Shown: positions 23,289 to 33,900 of the stretch, piece by piece | Numbering within the stretch: position 1 is the stretch's first letter | Layout of the letters: every line of letters starts with the position of its first letter | From: Conus ventricosus | Lineage: Eukaryota; Mollusca; Gastropoda; Neogastropoda; Conidae | DNA: 64,000 nt | Assembly (NCBI GenBank): GCA_018398815.1 | Contig: CM031607.1 | Location: 89,393,499-89,457,498, forward strand | Direction: 5' to 3' | Notes under the pieces: model-generated | Seen by the model: only the letters and a program-made list of their open reading frames with translations | Databases searched by the model: none | What the model was told of the DNA's origin: nothing | Made by a program: the position numbers and the translations under genes

Positions 23289-23293
23289 CTTTG
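23289..23293. repeat. Target-site duplication CTTTG, left
   Basis: Five bases CTTTG directly before the 5' LTR, repeated at 50217-50221 directly after the 3' LTR. Five bp is a usual target duplication for Ty3/gypsy elements. Confidence 0.95.
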
Positions 23294-25286
23294 TGTCATG
23301 AGGCCTATGACGATTGGCCCATCTAGGGTGGTAAAATTATTCATTTATTTATTGTTGTTGTTGTGGTCGTGTATCAGTCCCCTAATGTGGCTTGTGGTGT
23401 GTTTGCACCTTAATGTCGTTCAGCTCAGGTTAGGTTTACTTTCTCTCTCTCTCTCTCTAATTTCACTGTCCGTGCAATTCATCCTGCAGTTCACGGTGGC
23501 TGGTACCTTTCTCTTGAACTGGCTGTCTCCATCGGCCTCTCACCTGTCTTTTTACCTGCCGCACGTGCAGCATTCCTCTTAGCTTGAGGTATTCTCACTC
23601 TGTGACGTAGGGTGGCATGTTGGCTGCCATCAGTTAGGGAGGTTTCTCTTCACTCAAGCGGAAGATGTCCCTGGAGCGCCCGCTCCGGTTTTGGTTCTCT
23701 ACCACATCGCCGAAGGTACGGTCGGTACCTTCATCCCTGCAGTCGGCCTGTAGGGGAGGGACGTCACGTCATCTTTTCCGCATCTGCTCTGCTGGTCCTC
23801 TCGACTGGACAAGGCAGAGAGTTGCTTGACCCGCCACTTTTGGTCACCCACGGTAGCTGGTAAACATCATTTCGTGTTTGTTTGTTTGTTTTTTGTTGTA
23901 GCCGGCTAGTTCTTCTCTTTTGCGCAATTTCCTTTGGTTTCAAAATCATAAAAGAAATATTGTTTGAGACCACTTTTCTCTGGCCATTCAAAATTATATC
24001 CAAAATTCTTTCTTCCTTTCAATGCATCTGTGATGCGGTAGTCGTGGGGATGGGGAGAACCTGGTGATTTAGGGTTGGGACTTGCTTGGTCTCGCTTGTC
24101 CTCCCCTGTCACAATCGCCGGTCTCTTATTCTTCAGCCACCATCTGTTTGTGTTTGCAAGGGGAACGAGTGTTTTGTGTTTTGCGAGCGTGCGTACGCGT
24201 GATTAGTCGTTTGGATGCGTGGTGGAATTGTTATTTTTGAAATGTTACTATAAAATGTGGGGATAATCGTGCCATTGAATTATGATTATTTGCAATTGTG
24301 GTGGCAGTTATAAAGCAATGGTTGCTGTATTAGTTCAGTTCCTAAGAAAGGAAAATGTTGAACGTGAGTGAGGAAGGATGAAGATATAAATTGCTATTCG
24401 TTTGTTTAGCCTGTTAATGTAATCTCTTACCTGCTTCGTGTGAGGAGACCTTTAGCGAACATTCCTCATGTGGTTTGTTTACTGTGTTATGCTCAGGTCT
24501 GTGTTGAGCTGGTGTTACTAATGTATTCAGCAAACACCTCCCCTCGCCCACCATGCGAGTGGCTGTTAGGATTAAGCAGCAAATTTCAGACTGTACTGAC
24601 TGCGGGGTTCTTGTACCCTTCTTTCCTTCCAGTTCCTTCCATTTTCTCTCCTCCCGGGGGCTTCACCCGAAGCTTGCGCTGTTGGGGCCCCCCAGTGTGA
24701 GGAGCACGTGGACCTTGCTGGATGGTCCTAATCCCTGTCCGGGACCTTCAGCGACAACGCCTCGTCCCACGGGATGCGTTCTCCGCTGTCCTCGGACTTC
24801 CTACAGCTCATGTGACCAGTGTGGTTAGCTCTGTGTCGTGCAATTTGGGGAGGGGGTGTGTGTGTGTTAAGGGTGTCGGCATTGAAAGACTCTGTTCAAG
24901 AACAGACCCGGTTTGGGGCACCTGATTCGACACGGTACTCTCAGAGGACTTTGGAGAGACAGGGGTGAGGGGGAACCACATGAAGCACAAAAAGGAACGT
25001 GTTTTTGGAAATGCTTTTTTATGATTATGGTTATGTTGTGTGCGGTGAAATGCTTGTTTGTGACTATGTGTATGTTGTGTTGTTGAAATGCTTAATTGTG
25101 ATTGTGCATGTTGTGTGTGTTGGAATGCTTATTTGTGACTATGTGTGTGTTGGTGTGAATAAAATTAATGGTGTATTGTATTGTAATCTTTCTTGTGGTC
25201 TCTTGCGGGCGTGTGAGGTCAGTCACTCCCTTCACTCCCATCTAGACCGATCCTGTCAGGCAGACCTCCAGGGGTCGGTCGTGACA
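23294..25286 (+). repeat. 5' LTR
   Basis: 1993 bp, TG...CA ends, matching 48217-50216 with scattered substitutions and single-base indels. A CT run lies near 23440. A TATA-like CTATAAAATG at about 24249 could be the U3 promoter, and AATAAA near 25158 could be the polyadenylation signal. Open frames within it are not conserved between the two LTRs and are not called. Confidence 0.95.
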
Positions 25287-25290
25287 TTTG

Positions 25291-25308
25291 TGGGGGCTCG
25301 TCCGGGAT
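25291..25308 (+). promoter_or_regulatory. Primer-binding site, tRNA-Pro type
   Basis: TGGGGGCTCGTCCGGGAT, 18 nt, begins four bases after the LTR. It is the complement of the 3' end of tRNA-Pro including CCA, the same primer site used by murine leukaemia-type retroviruses. It primes minus-strand DNA synthesis. Confidence 0.93.
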
Positions 25309-26059
25309 GTAAAGGGGTTCTGACTGTCTCTCTCGTTTCGTGGAGTGCCTGTCCAGTTCTGTCTGTTTTGTATAGTTTGTCTGGTTTGTTTGTGGGTGGT
25401 TGGCTGGGTGACTCTAGCGTGTAGGGAGTCTTTTGGTGGTCTGAAAGAACATCTGGTGTGACTGGGGAGTCGAGATGAGACGAAGGGGAATCGACCGCGT
25501 CCAGACCTCCTCTTTCCGCTGGGTGCCTCACGCAGATACGGCCGTAAAACTCGCCTTTCTGTTGCCACTCAGTCTGCCATTCCTGTTTTGTGGTTAACCA
25601 GTTTTCTTAACCGGGTGGTTGAGTACAGGTGGCTGTATCGGACGTTAGTGTCACATTTTTTTTTCTCCGGATTCCGTCTGTCATTTTTTTTTTTTTTTTG
25701 TCGGTGAGCCCCACCGCACTGTTGCTCGTGTGTGGAGCGCGGTGTTGCCAGAGTGGGAGCAGCCTGGACATTTTCTCCTTATGTATTATCTTTTATTTTG
25801 AATTTTTGGTTGCTCTTTGTTGACTAGTGAACTCCACTGTCTTGTCGCTCTTGTGTTCTGAGCGCGGGGCCGTGAAGGTAACTTGGTCACGGAGTCTTTT
25901 CGTCTTTTTCGTTTCAATAAAGAATTGTACGTTGACACTTTTTTTTTTATTTGCTGTTTCTCAGTCAGTCACCAAGAGACGTGACATATCCGTGGGGTAT
26001 CTGTTTTTCAAGTGGAATTGTCTTTCCCCTGTATTTGAGAACCGTAGGATATAGTTGTC
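25309..26059 (+). other. Retrotransposon 5' untranslated leader
   Basis: A 0.75-kb non-coding leader between the primer site and the gag start, rich in T runs. The ORFs seen here are short and lack recognisable domains. Packaging signals would be expected here, but none could be identified by eye. Confidence 0.6.
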
Positions 26060-26314
26060 ATGGCAACATCCGGAGCTGGTGGTATGGCGACGCGTGTGTC
26101 GAAGAAGAAAGGTTTTTCAAAATGTAGTATTAGTACCAGTACTTCGACTACAGTGACTTCTACTTATTCCAGTGCTGTAGCCGATAGTCCAGCGAGTACT
26201 TTCACTACTTCTTTGCTAGGGGATCTTCCTGCTGTGACCCCGACTGGCACTTCCGCTCGGAAGCGTCAGAGTATAGCTAAGCAACTGTGGGCTTCTGTTG
26301 AGTCGCAGAAACCG
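26060..26314 (+). pseudogene. gag N-terminus, cut by the Maverick
   Basis: The frame starts at ATG 26060 (MATSGAGGMATRVSKKK) and encodes 85 residues rich in serine and threonine. The Maverick begins after the codons for Q-K-P at 26314. When the Maverick and one target duplication are ignored, the frame lines up with the coding sequence at 39534-40132, so this is the beginning of the same gag gene. Confidence 0.75.
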
Positions 26315-26560
26315 AGAGAACAGTAAAACGCCAAACCGAGCTCACCCGCCCTCAACAAAGTTTCGGGCGGCTGCCCTCGGTTTGGCATTTTACTGTTCTC
26401 TCCTAGTAAACCCTACAAACAAGCATACTGTGTAGGGTTATCCGTTTTCAATACTAATTTACTAAACTTTTCAGATTTTATTTTTTGTTTAATCCTGCGT
26501 TTTTTCCTGATCATTTCAATAACATCATTTTCGCGCAAACATTCATCAAATGCGTCTCTG
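26315..26560 (+). repeat. Maverick left terminal inverted repeat with terminal hairpin
   Basis: The outermost 87 bases (26315-26401) are self-complementary. The outer arms are 26 nt (AGAGAACAGTAAAACGCCAA onward) and pair with one mismatch. Between them an inner stem CCGCCC/GGGCGG closes a 13-nt loop. The remaining ~160 bp encode the ATPase C-terminus. The complement of the whole block is at 39285-39533. Confidence 0.9.
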
Positions 26561-27044
26561 TCTTCATGTGAAATAAAACTACAGTCTTTAACTGTTCTCT
26601 AAAGTCTATTAAAACTGAGTTATATTTTTGACATAAAATCCACACCACTTATCCCAGCATGTCTTCCACTGAAAGCAAGTTTTGACATAGTGTTTCTTTT
26701 TTTAACTATGTCTCTTTCTGCCGAACAGTCATCTATAATAAATAGTGTCTGCATCCTTCAAACAGTCTATAAAAGTGTTCTAAACACTCACCAGTATTAT
26801 TGCTAGGATCAACAAATATATGTCATCATCTGTCCATATAAACCTTCTATCATGATATGCTTTGTTCCATTAAGTGTTGGCAGAAAATTACTATATGATC
26901 AAAATTATAACGATAAACTGTTTGTAATAGGTCGAGGATAAATATTGTTTTTCCACAACCAGTCTGTCCACAAATCAGTGAACAATGAGGGGTTTTTATC
27001 ATAAAGTTTAACATCGGCATTGACACCAAAGTCGTCTGCTCCAT
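26413..27044 (-). pseudogene. Maverick packaging ATPase (FtsK/A32-like)
   Basis: Minus strand. The frame starts MEQTTLVSM at 27044 and carries the Walker A motif GQTGCGKT near 26965, then after a frameshift near 26860 a DPSNNTGECLEHF segment, a Walker B-type TLFIIDD near 26720 and RHAGIS. It ends in the inverted repeat with DNPTQYACL and a stop at 26413. About 210 codons, normal for Polinton ATPases, which are proposed to pump DNA into capsids. At least three frame breaks. The C-terminal ~45 codons lie within the TIR and are therefore present again at 39295-39436. Confidence 0.85.
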
Positions 27045-27060
27045 AGTTTTATAACGTAAT

Positions 27061-27432
27061 TTAATCTAATCCAGTTATTGTTTTTATCATACTCTCCATC
27101 AAAACTTGTTCAGTATAATAAAACCCTATGAGGCCTAAATGTGTAAGATTAATCCAATTTAGTTCTGTAAGATTGTTTCTATTTAAGCCAATATTGATTT
27201 TGTTGCTTGTTGTTATGAGCTTAATATCCTCACCGTTGTTAAGAACGACGACAGTAACTTTAAGTTTTTCAACGTCTAAGTTTTGCCAGCTAATTAGAAT
27301 TCCTTTTAAAAGGACGTCGCTAACGCCCACAACTCCATCCCTCCCCTCATCTTTTAAGACAGAAATTTCAAATATCATTGTGAACGTGTCTCCTAATTCA
27401 TTTGCGGAATGAACTGTAATTTGTAGAAGCAT
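27061..27432 (-). CDS. Maverick hypothetical protein, 123 aa
   Basis: An intact minus-strand frame of 123 residues, adjacent to the ATPase (gap 16 bp), rich in beta-branched residues and asparagine, with no transmembrane segment. I do not recognise a family. Its place in a tightly packed minus-strand group of small genes suggests a structural or morphogenetic role, which is inference only. Confidence 0.5.
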   Translation of the reverse strand: MLLQITVHSANELGDTFTMIFEISVLKDEGRDGVVGVSDVLLKGILISWQNLDVEKLKVTVVVLNNGEDIKLITTSNKINIGLNRNNLTELNWINLTHLGLIGFYYTEQVLMESMIKTITGLD

Positions 27433-27449
27433 CTTTCAAACTGATTCTC

Positions 27450-27914
27450 TTCTGTGGAGGATGTACTGTTTATTCCCATACGGCTTTATTTCAATCTCTT
27501 TCCGACTATTGTCCTCTGGCATAAGACTTACATGTAAAGGGCCAGAGTTGAATGCTTTTCTGAAACTTTTTTGACGGCTAAAAAATGTAAATGGGCTTAT
27601 GAATTCAAATTTTATGTCCCATTCTAAATATGGTTCTAAGTGCCATTGCTGTCAGGTTTCTAACTATTTTATATTCATACTGGCCAGCATTATTTCCTTC
27701 TACATTGCGCAGTTGCTCTAGTTTTAGGAAACTTTTTGTTGTCGCCAACCTCTTTGCGTTTATAATCGCCATCTTTAGTGTACTCAAACCCATACAAAGC
27801 GCCTATCTCGCCATTTTGTTCAAAGTCCGCAACGTCTGCAAGGTCTTTTAATTCTAAAGTTATACACCTCACAGGCGCTAATGTAACTCCTGATTCTTCT
27901 GGCCCACACGACAT
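27450..27914 (-). pseudogene. Maverick hypothetical protein, frameshifted
   Basis: Two overlapping minus-strand frames (27914-27690, starting MSCGPEESG, and 27793-27450 in another phase) look like one gene of about 150 codons broken near 27740. The first part contains VRCITLELKDLADVADFEQN; the second contains YEYKIVRNLTAMALRTIF and ends near 27450 with KEIEIKPYGNKQY. No domain is recognised. Tightly spaced with its neighbours on both sides. Confidence 0.5.
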
Positions 27915-27930
27915 TTTTTAGTACAACTTA

Positions 27931-28392
27931 TTATTTTATTTCCAAAACAATGTGCAGGTTATCACATTTCACGACTTTCCCTGTTTTGTCCTGCAATTTT
28001 ATATTAAATGATCCGACCCTCCCACAAACTAATCTTTTAAACTGTAAATTAGGGAATTGTATAATTTCATAATCGCAATATGCAGCTTTCCCTGATGGAA
28101 GAGCTCTTAAAACAGTTGAGGGCCTTCCATCATATAAGTTTTCATCAGTGCTTAGCTCGCCCAAATGAACATAGAGTAATGAATGTAATGCAAGATCGAG
28201 CGGATTTTCCCCCTCAAAAGTAGTTTTGTCTGGTGCAACACTAAAACTATGAGTGGGTAGATTGACAGTTGTAAAGCCTAACATTTTAGCTAGCTCTCTA
28301 TCAAAATAGTAAGCTACTTCTTCAGGCTTGAATGTTAACATTGTTTTCAGATTCGCATTGTTAAGTTTGAGAGTAATGTCAAAGTTACTCAT
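27931..28392 (-). CDS. Maverick conserved hypothetical, 153 aa
   Basis: An intact minus-strand frame, MSNFDITLKLNN to HIVLEIK. It is predicted to be beta-rich with no membrane segment, and contains FKPEEVAYYFDRELAKMLGF and PSTVLRALPSGKA. The pattern would fit a virion component, but I do not recognise the family, so the function is left open. Confidence 0.55.
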   Translation of the reverse strand: MSNFDITLKLNNANLKTMLTFKPEEVAYYFDRELAKMLGFTTVNLPTHSFSVAPDKTTFEGENPLDLALHSLLYVHLGELSTDENLYDGRPSTVLRALPSGKAAYCDYEIIQFPNLQFKRLVCGRVGSFNIKLQDKTGKVVKCDNLHIVLEIK

Positions 28393-28399
28393 TGCTTCT

Positions 28400-28626
28400 T
28401 TTAGCGAGCAAAACCCGTATAACCATCAGGTATGGTTTAACTGGCTAACTTTGGTCCCTGATTTGTCAATTTTTAGAACCTTATTATTCTTCTTGGATTC
28501 ACTTATATTAAACCATACGACTTTGTAAAAAATTTCATGAAGTGCAACCATTTTGGCTCCGCAATTGTTATCAATAGCATGTTCTAAAAACGAAGGACGG
28601 TCTTGAGTTGTTATTGTTACAAACAT
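28400..28626 (-). CDS. Maverick small hypothetical protein
   Basis: A minus-strand frame beginning MFVTITTQDRPSFLEHAID at 28626 and running at least to 28426, where a frame break near 28430 may separate a short tail. Start choice: the upstream in-frame ATG at 28656 would overlap the divergent plus-strand gene at 28643, so the internal ATG at 28626 is preferred. Family unknown. Confidence 0.45.
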
Positions 28627-28642
28627 TTTAAACGAAATAAAA

Positions 28643-29849
28643 ATGAGTGCATTCAAATATACTGATGCAAAATATTCTGTTGGGCCGCACTACAATCTTA
28701 AAAATATAACAACTGATACTCTTGACATTTCTGTGACTCAGTTTGACACCTTTCAAGTAAAGGTTAGTACTCCATTGAAGAGCTATCTTAACCCCCCTAT
28801 TAAAAAAGACTACATCCCAAAAGTGTGGTTCAGCCATCCGATGCAGTTTTATCAGAACCAGTTAAACTTTGCTGTGTTTTGTGCATCAACTGGGTGTGGA
28901 GTGTCGTATGCTGATCATTTAAATCATCCTGATCCTTTGGTGAGGTCAGTGTACAGATTTCATTTCTATTACACCTTCAGACGTATTTTGACTGAACTGC
29001 AAGCACCATTGCCAAATGACAAACCGTTTAATCCATTCAGCAACAGAATAGACATGAAGGCTTTTGAAAGGATCTGTAACGAATTCAATATAAGGCCAAG
29101 ACAGACTTTAGACAAAAGTTGGATCTTAATCATGGTCTGGGCACCCCTTATTTTTGGGGCGTGCACAGAAAGTATAACTATGACTGGAATCCTCCTTACA
29201 CATCTTTCTCTTCAGGCACAGCTGTTCACCTAGGGTCCATAGAGCAAGAGCATAAAACAGCATGGACAACATTTATCTTAGACACTTCTAAGGCCTAACT
29301 AAAGCAGGAATAGAACGAATAAACGAATCTGTTCGTACTTATGTTTGGTGTTTGCTAGGTTCGCAAGCACAAACGAGATCGAACATAACAGATCCTTCTA
29401 CTGGCTTTGACGCGCAAAAACAATACTTAGCAAATTTAGAGGACGCCATTAATTCTACAGTTGATTTACCTTCAAGTATTAAAAGATACCAAAATGTTTT
29501 ACAATACGCAAGATCGAAAGTGGACTTTGCTGTTGGCACTGGTTTATACATGCTGCCTTCTGACCTCAGGCTCCAGATAGGAACAATAATAAACTACAAT
29601 AATGAAATCCTTGTGGCAGGCAATGAACAGAAAGTCGGGAAAAACGAAATAAATTCTGAGCCAGTAATATTGCAAGAAGTAAACAAACAAGCCGACCCCC
29701 CAGAATAAGTCATCCAATCCCCGTGGCCCAAAGCCTGAAGGCTGTTGACCCCGAAGTAAAAAAAATAATGACCATGAATATGAAAAGGCAGCACTTGTTT
29801 TTGGATTAACTGGCCTAGGATTACTTGGTCTTTATCTTACTAAAAATTA
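28643..29849 (+). pseudogene. Maverick candidate major virion protein
   Basis: A plus-strand gene of about 400 codons in three phases: 28643-29120 (MSAFKYTDAK...SHPMQFYQNQLNFAVFCAST), about 29120-29300 (GTPYFWGVHRKYNY..., ending in an AWTTFILDTSK segment), then 29300-29708 (FDAQKQYLANLEDAI, KVDFAVGTGLYMLPSDLRL). A probable C-terminal membrane helix follows at 29775-29849 (ALVFGLTGLGLLGLYL). Its length, central position and divergent transcription from the minus-strand group fit a capsid-type gene, and similar proteins accompany Polinton polymerases in other invertebrates. Capsid identity is inference. Two or three frameshifts break it. Confidence 0.55.
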
Positions 29850-30101
29850 ACCCGACTATTAAGAGAACTAATGTCCATAAGTGCTCGGCCATAAAGCCAA
29901 CTACTTTGCCAGCAGTAGACAAAAGCCAGCTAACAACACCCCCTAATATACCCGGTAAAGAGTCTATAGCTTTACTGGCTAATTTTTTAATAAACCCGCA
30001 AGATGATCAAGCTGTTTTTTTACCCATGATTTATCAGGCGGTGATGGTGGCGATGGTGATGGAGGCACTGGGATTTGACCACCGCCGCCTGTAATAGCCA
30101 T
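29843..30101 (-). pseudogene. Maverick proline-rich membrane protein
   Basis: Minus strand from MAITGGGGQIPVPPSPSP at 30101. A proline-rich segment is followed by KSWVKKQLDHLAGLLKN, a frame break near 29985, then a hydrophobic tail with LPGILGGVVSWLLS and LWTLVLLIVGLIF (about 29850-29960). Small proteins with WVKKQL plus two hydrophobic segments recur in invertebrate Polintons. The role is unknown; membrane association is inferred from the helices. Confidence 0.55.
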
Positions 30102-30205
30102 CACCAGTGTACTTATGCAAATCCTAAGGCCGTTATAACGCTTACTAATGTGACTCCTTGCTCTAACATGTTCTATTTGCACGTGGTCTTCATATAAATA
30201 AAAAC
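30102..30205. promoter_or_regulatory. Short intergenic region between divergent Maverick genes
   Basis: About 100 bp separate the minus-strand membrane gene from the plus-strand gene at 30206. The sequence CATATAAATAAAAACATG directly before the latter resembles a TATA element close to its start codon. Similar AT-rich leaders precede 30963 and 36325. The promoter function is inferred. Confidence 0.35.
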
Positions 30206-30913
30206 ATGTCTGTTCAGGTTTATCCAAATGTGCCTACAGCGCCAGAGTCGCCAAAAGAAGGGATAGTAGAAACCCCTGACATAAAAACCTTTAGATTAAC
30301 AAACATTACGCAAATGCAACAAAAACTAGAGCAAGACCTTTCAAAATACAGCAAAACCAAACGAAGGTATTCTGCTGCCTTTAATGCTGTTACATTATGT
30401 TAATACTGGAGCATCGGCTTTGAGTGGTCTATCAGCAGGAGCAAGTGTAGGTCTCTGAGCAACAGGCGTAGGTGCGACAGCAGCTTTACCTCTAGGCGGT
30501 TTGTCTTTAACTCTCGGCCTGTGTTCATTAGCTGTAAGTGCTGCTAGCAAAAAATTAAAAACTAAACTCCAAAAGCACACAGCTATGGTTCAACTAATAA
30601 CAGCTAAACTTAGTTCGTTCAAACTGACAATAAATAAAGCGCTAGTTGACTCAAACATCACGGATGAAGAATTTAGGCGTTTACAGGCCGATTTTGATGT
30701 CTATAAAAGACAAAAGTTTGATCTTCAAAAAAAGGCAAGGGCAAGTTTTTCTCAACAGCCAGACACCGAGCAGATAAAAAAGGAATGTTTAAAAAAAGTA
30801 AACGAGACATTAAACTCTGTTCTAAACAGCTCACATTAACAACATCAAAGGGCGTCTATACTTTAGTTTATGAGTCCAAGCACAAAAAGACCGTTGATAT
30901 TGATTCTGATTAA
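30206..30913 (+). pseudogene. Maverick conserved protein with hydrophobic centre
   Basis: Plus strand, MSVQVYPNVP at 30206. The N-terminal part has TFRLTNITQMQQKLEQDL, then a glycine/alanine-rich hydrophobic segment (SALSGLSAGASVGL to LGLCSLAVSAASK, about 30400-30550), then a charged helical region (ITDEEFRRLQADFDVYKRQK) and a basic tail (YTLVYESKHKKTVDI) to 30913. Frame breaks lie near 30400, 30460 and 30785. This layout is one I associate with Polinton gene sets in cnidarians and molluscs. The molecular role is unknown; a capsid-associated membrane-active protein is possible. Confidence 0.55.
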
Positions 30914-30962
30914 GTATTTTTTTTTTTAAATTTAAATAAATATGTTATGTTAAAAACTCAAC

Positions 30963-33900
30963 ATGGCTGAGATATATGAAGGACCGGACGAATTGTTTGA
31001 AGGAATGCTTAAGGGAGAGCGTTTGTCAAAAGCTTTAAATGATATTAATCTAGAAGTCATTGATCCAACAAACGTACAGGCAAGTGTTGCTCATGCTATT
31101 TCTCAAGTTCCAGGTAAACTAACAATAGACCCGCCAGTTAAAGTAATGTTAGCTGTTTTAATCGACTATATAACAATAAATGAAGAAAATCTAGAAGTCT
31201 GGTCTCAACTAAACAACAGACTATTCTTTCTCATAATGACTTGACACCTGGTTGGGCAGACCAACTGCTTGCAAAGTTTGATGTGGCCGCTGAAGAAGCC
31301 AAAACGAAAGGCTCTGGTTGGGCAGAGGGCGAAGTCTTAGAGATCAGATTAAAACAGTCTAAGTATGCACCGATTGTAGGCAAGGCTTACATTCCGCTGC
31401 CCCCAGCATTGGTAGCGAAAAGAGCAGTTCTAAACATAAAGAATACAGACGACAAATGTTTCATGTGGTGTGTTCTTGCAAGGCTGCATCACGTCCGCAA
31501 AAACGCAGAGAGAGTGTCTAACTATCGGCCTTACATCAATGATCTTAACTTTAGTGGAATATCCTTTCCTGTTAGCGTGGACAAAATTGATCAGTTTGAA
31601 GAACAAAACAAACCAATAACTGTTAATATCTACACATGGGATGAGGAAACAAATTTGGTGCCTATTAGAGTGTCTAAAGACAGCCCATCGATTGGCGAAC
31701 CAGACAAAAATCATGTTGACTTACTACTGATGTTTTCACCAGCAGGGCTACCACATTACACATTGATACGCACAATGAGTAAACTAATGCAGCATACTTC
31801 AAAAAATGGGCACAAACAAGAATTCTGTAGGAAATGTTTAACAAGAATTCCATCTGTTCAAGCTGCGAGTGAACATAAGAAACATTGTATCAGCCCAGTT
31901 GACTGTAAACAGAACTAATTACGCCCCCACCTGGATCTAAAGTTAGTTTTAAGAATTGGAAACGGCTGCAAACGAGTCCATATGTTGTTTACGCAGACTT
32001 CGAGTCGCTTATTGTTCCTTATGAGGGACCAACCCCACAGAGACTTCCTAAAACAGCCTTAGTGAGTAATCATCAGATTTGCTCATTTGCTTTCATTGTT
32101 GTCAGGTCGGATGGTGCCCATTCGGAACCAGAATTATATAGAGGACCAGATGCTGCAAAAACATTCTTAAAACGCATGCAGCAATTGCGTAATGACTGTT
32201 CTAATAATCTAAACTTATCTGAAATCATAATGACGCCTGAAGACCAGCAACAGTATAAATCAGCCACACATTGTTGGATTTGCGGTTTAGACCTCTCATC
32301 AGACGCAGCGAATCCAACAGTAAGAGACCATGATCACATTAGCGGAAAGTTCAGAGGAGCAGCGCACGGTAAATGCAATCTTCAACTAAAGTTTGAACCA
32401 AAGACATGGAAGCTGCCCATCTTCTTTCATAACTTGCGAGGTTACGACTCTCATCTTATAATGAAAGCAGTAACCAGCAAATTCAGGATAGCATGCATTG
32501 CACAGTCATCAGAAAAGTACATGTGTTTCACTTTAAATAACATGTCTTTTTATGACTCTATGCAGCACATGATGGGTTCATTAGAGTCACTGGCTATGTC
32601 CTTAAAGTCCTGCCCAATAACAGAAGAATATTTTGACCCAACTCTTGTTAGAAAGGGCGTTTACCCTTATGAATACATGAACAGTTGGGAAAGGTTTGAT
32701 GAAGATACACTTCCGCCTAAAGACGCGTTCTTTTCTAGTCTTAGAGGAAAGGGCATTAGTGATTCTGATTACCAGCATGCTCAAGAAGCGTGGCAGAAGT
32801 TAGAGTGTAAAACGATGGGAGACTATCATGATTCATACTTGATGGCTGATACATGTTTGTTGGCGGACGTCTTTGAAAATTACAGAAAGACCTGCATGAA
32901 ACATTATAGCCTGGATCCCGCGCATTACATTTCTGCGCCTGGGATGAGCTGGGATGCTTTCTTAAAGTTTACTGGAGTACAGATTGATTTATTGTCAGAT
33001 TTACCAATGCTTCAGATGATTGAAAACGGATTGCGGGGAGGAATTAGTATGGCGTCGCATCATTACTGTAAAGCAAACAACAAATACCTAGAATGATTAT
33101 GATCCAAGTAAAAGGTCTAACTATCTCATGTATTAGATGCAAACAATCTGTATGGTTGGGCTATGGCGCAATCACTTCCGTTACGTAACTTTAAAATGTA
33201 CACAGACGGCGGTACAAATAATATTAAAAAGGCATTAAAGTGGTTGAGCAGTTTGACGCCAGATCAACAGTGTGGATACATTCTAGAAGTTGACTTAGAA
33301 TATCCTCATGAACTCCATGACCTGCATAATGACTATCCATTAGCAGCAGAAAGTCTAAAGATGCAAAAACAGAGCCGCCTAAACTTGTGCCTAATCTTCG
33401 CGACACAAAAAAAATTATGTCTGTCATTACAGACTTCTACAATTTTATTTAAGACATGTTTAAAGTTGACAGCAGTTCATCGTATAATTGCTTTTGATCA
33501 AGAACAGTTCATGAAACCATACATCATGAAGAACACTGATCTCAGAACTAAATCCACAGATGCTTCAGAAAAAGACTTTTTCAAGCTAATGAACCACACT
33601 GTTTCGGAAAGACAGGAGAATCCGCACAACGTAAAGATGTCAGATGGTCACCAAGAGAGCCGAAGCAATAAAGCTGACTTCAAAACCTAATTATCAGGAA
33701 CTTAAGAAGATTTTCATGATCACTTTAGCATAATGAATGAAGAAAAAGAAAGTCAATATTGACAAACCAGTTTTTATTGGGTTTACTGTTTTAGAATAAC
33801 CAAAGCTTTTGATGTTAGAATTCTTTATACTATTTAAACCCTCGTATCCCAATCCAGAGTACTTTACACAGATACAGATATTTTTTGTTCTAGATATCCT

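Larger units (their letters stand above)
21690..23293 (-). mobile_element. Penelope-like element, 3' portion
   Basis: The minus-strand retroelement is cut at 23293 by the LTR retrotransposon. Its 5' portion resumes at 50217. It contains the C-terminal half of the reverse transcriptase, the GIY-YIG endonuclease and the ribozyme. The duplicated CTTTG at both edges proves the two portions were once continuous. Confidence 0.9.

Noticed and set aside
23600..24700. Repeated ORFs inside the LTRs (and 48056-49899)
   Set aside because: They are not conserved between the two LTR copies once indels are considered, and they lie in U3/R regulatory sequence.
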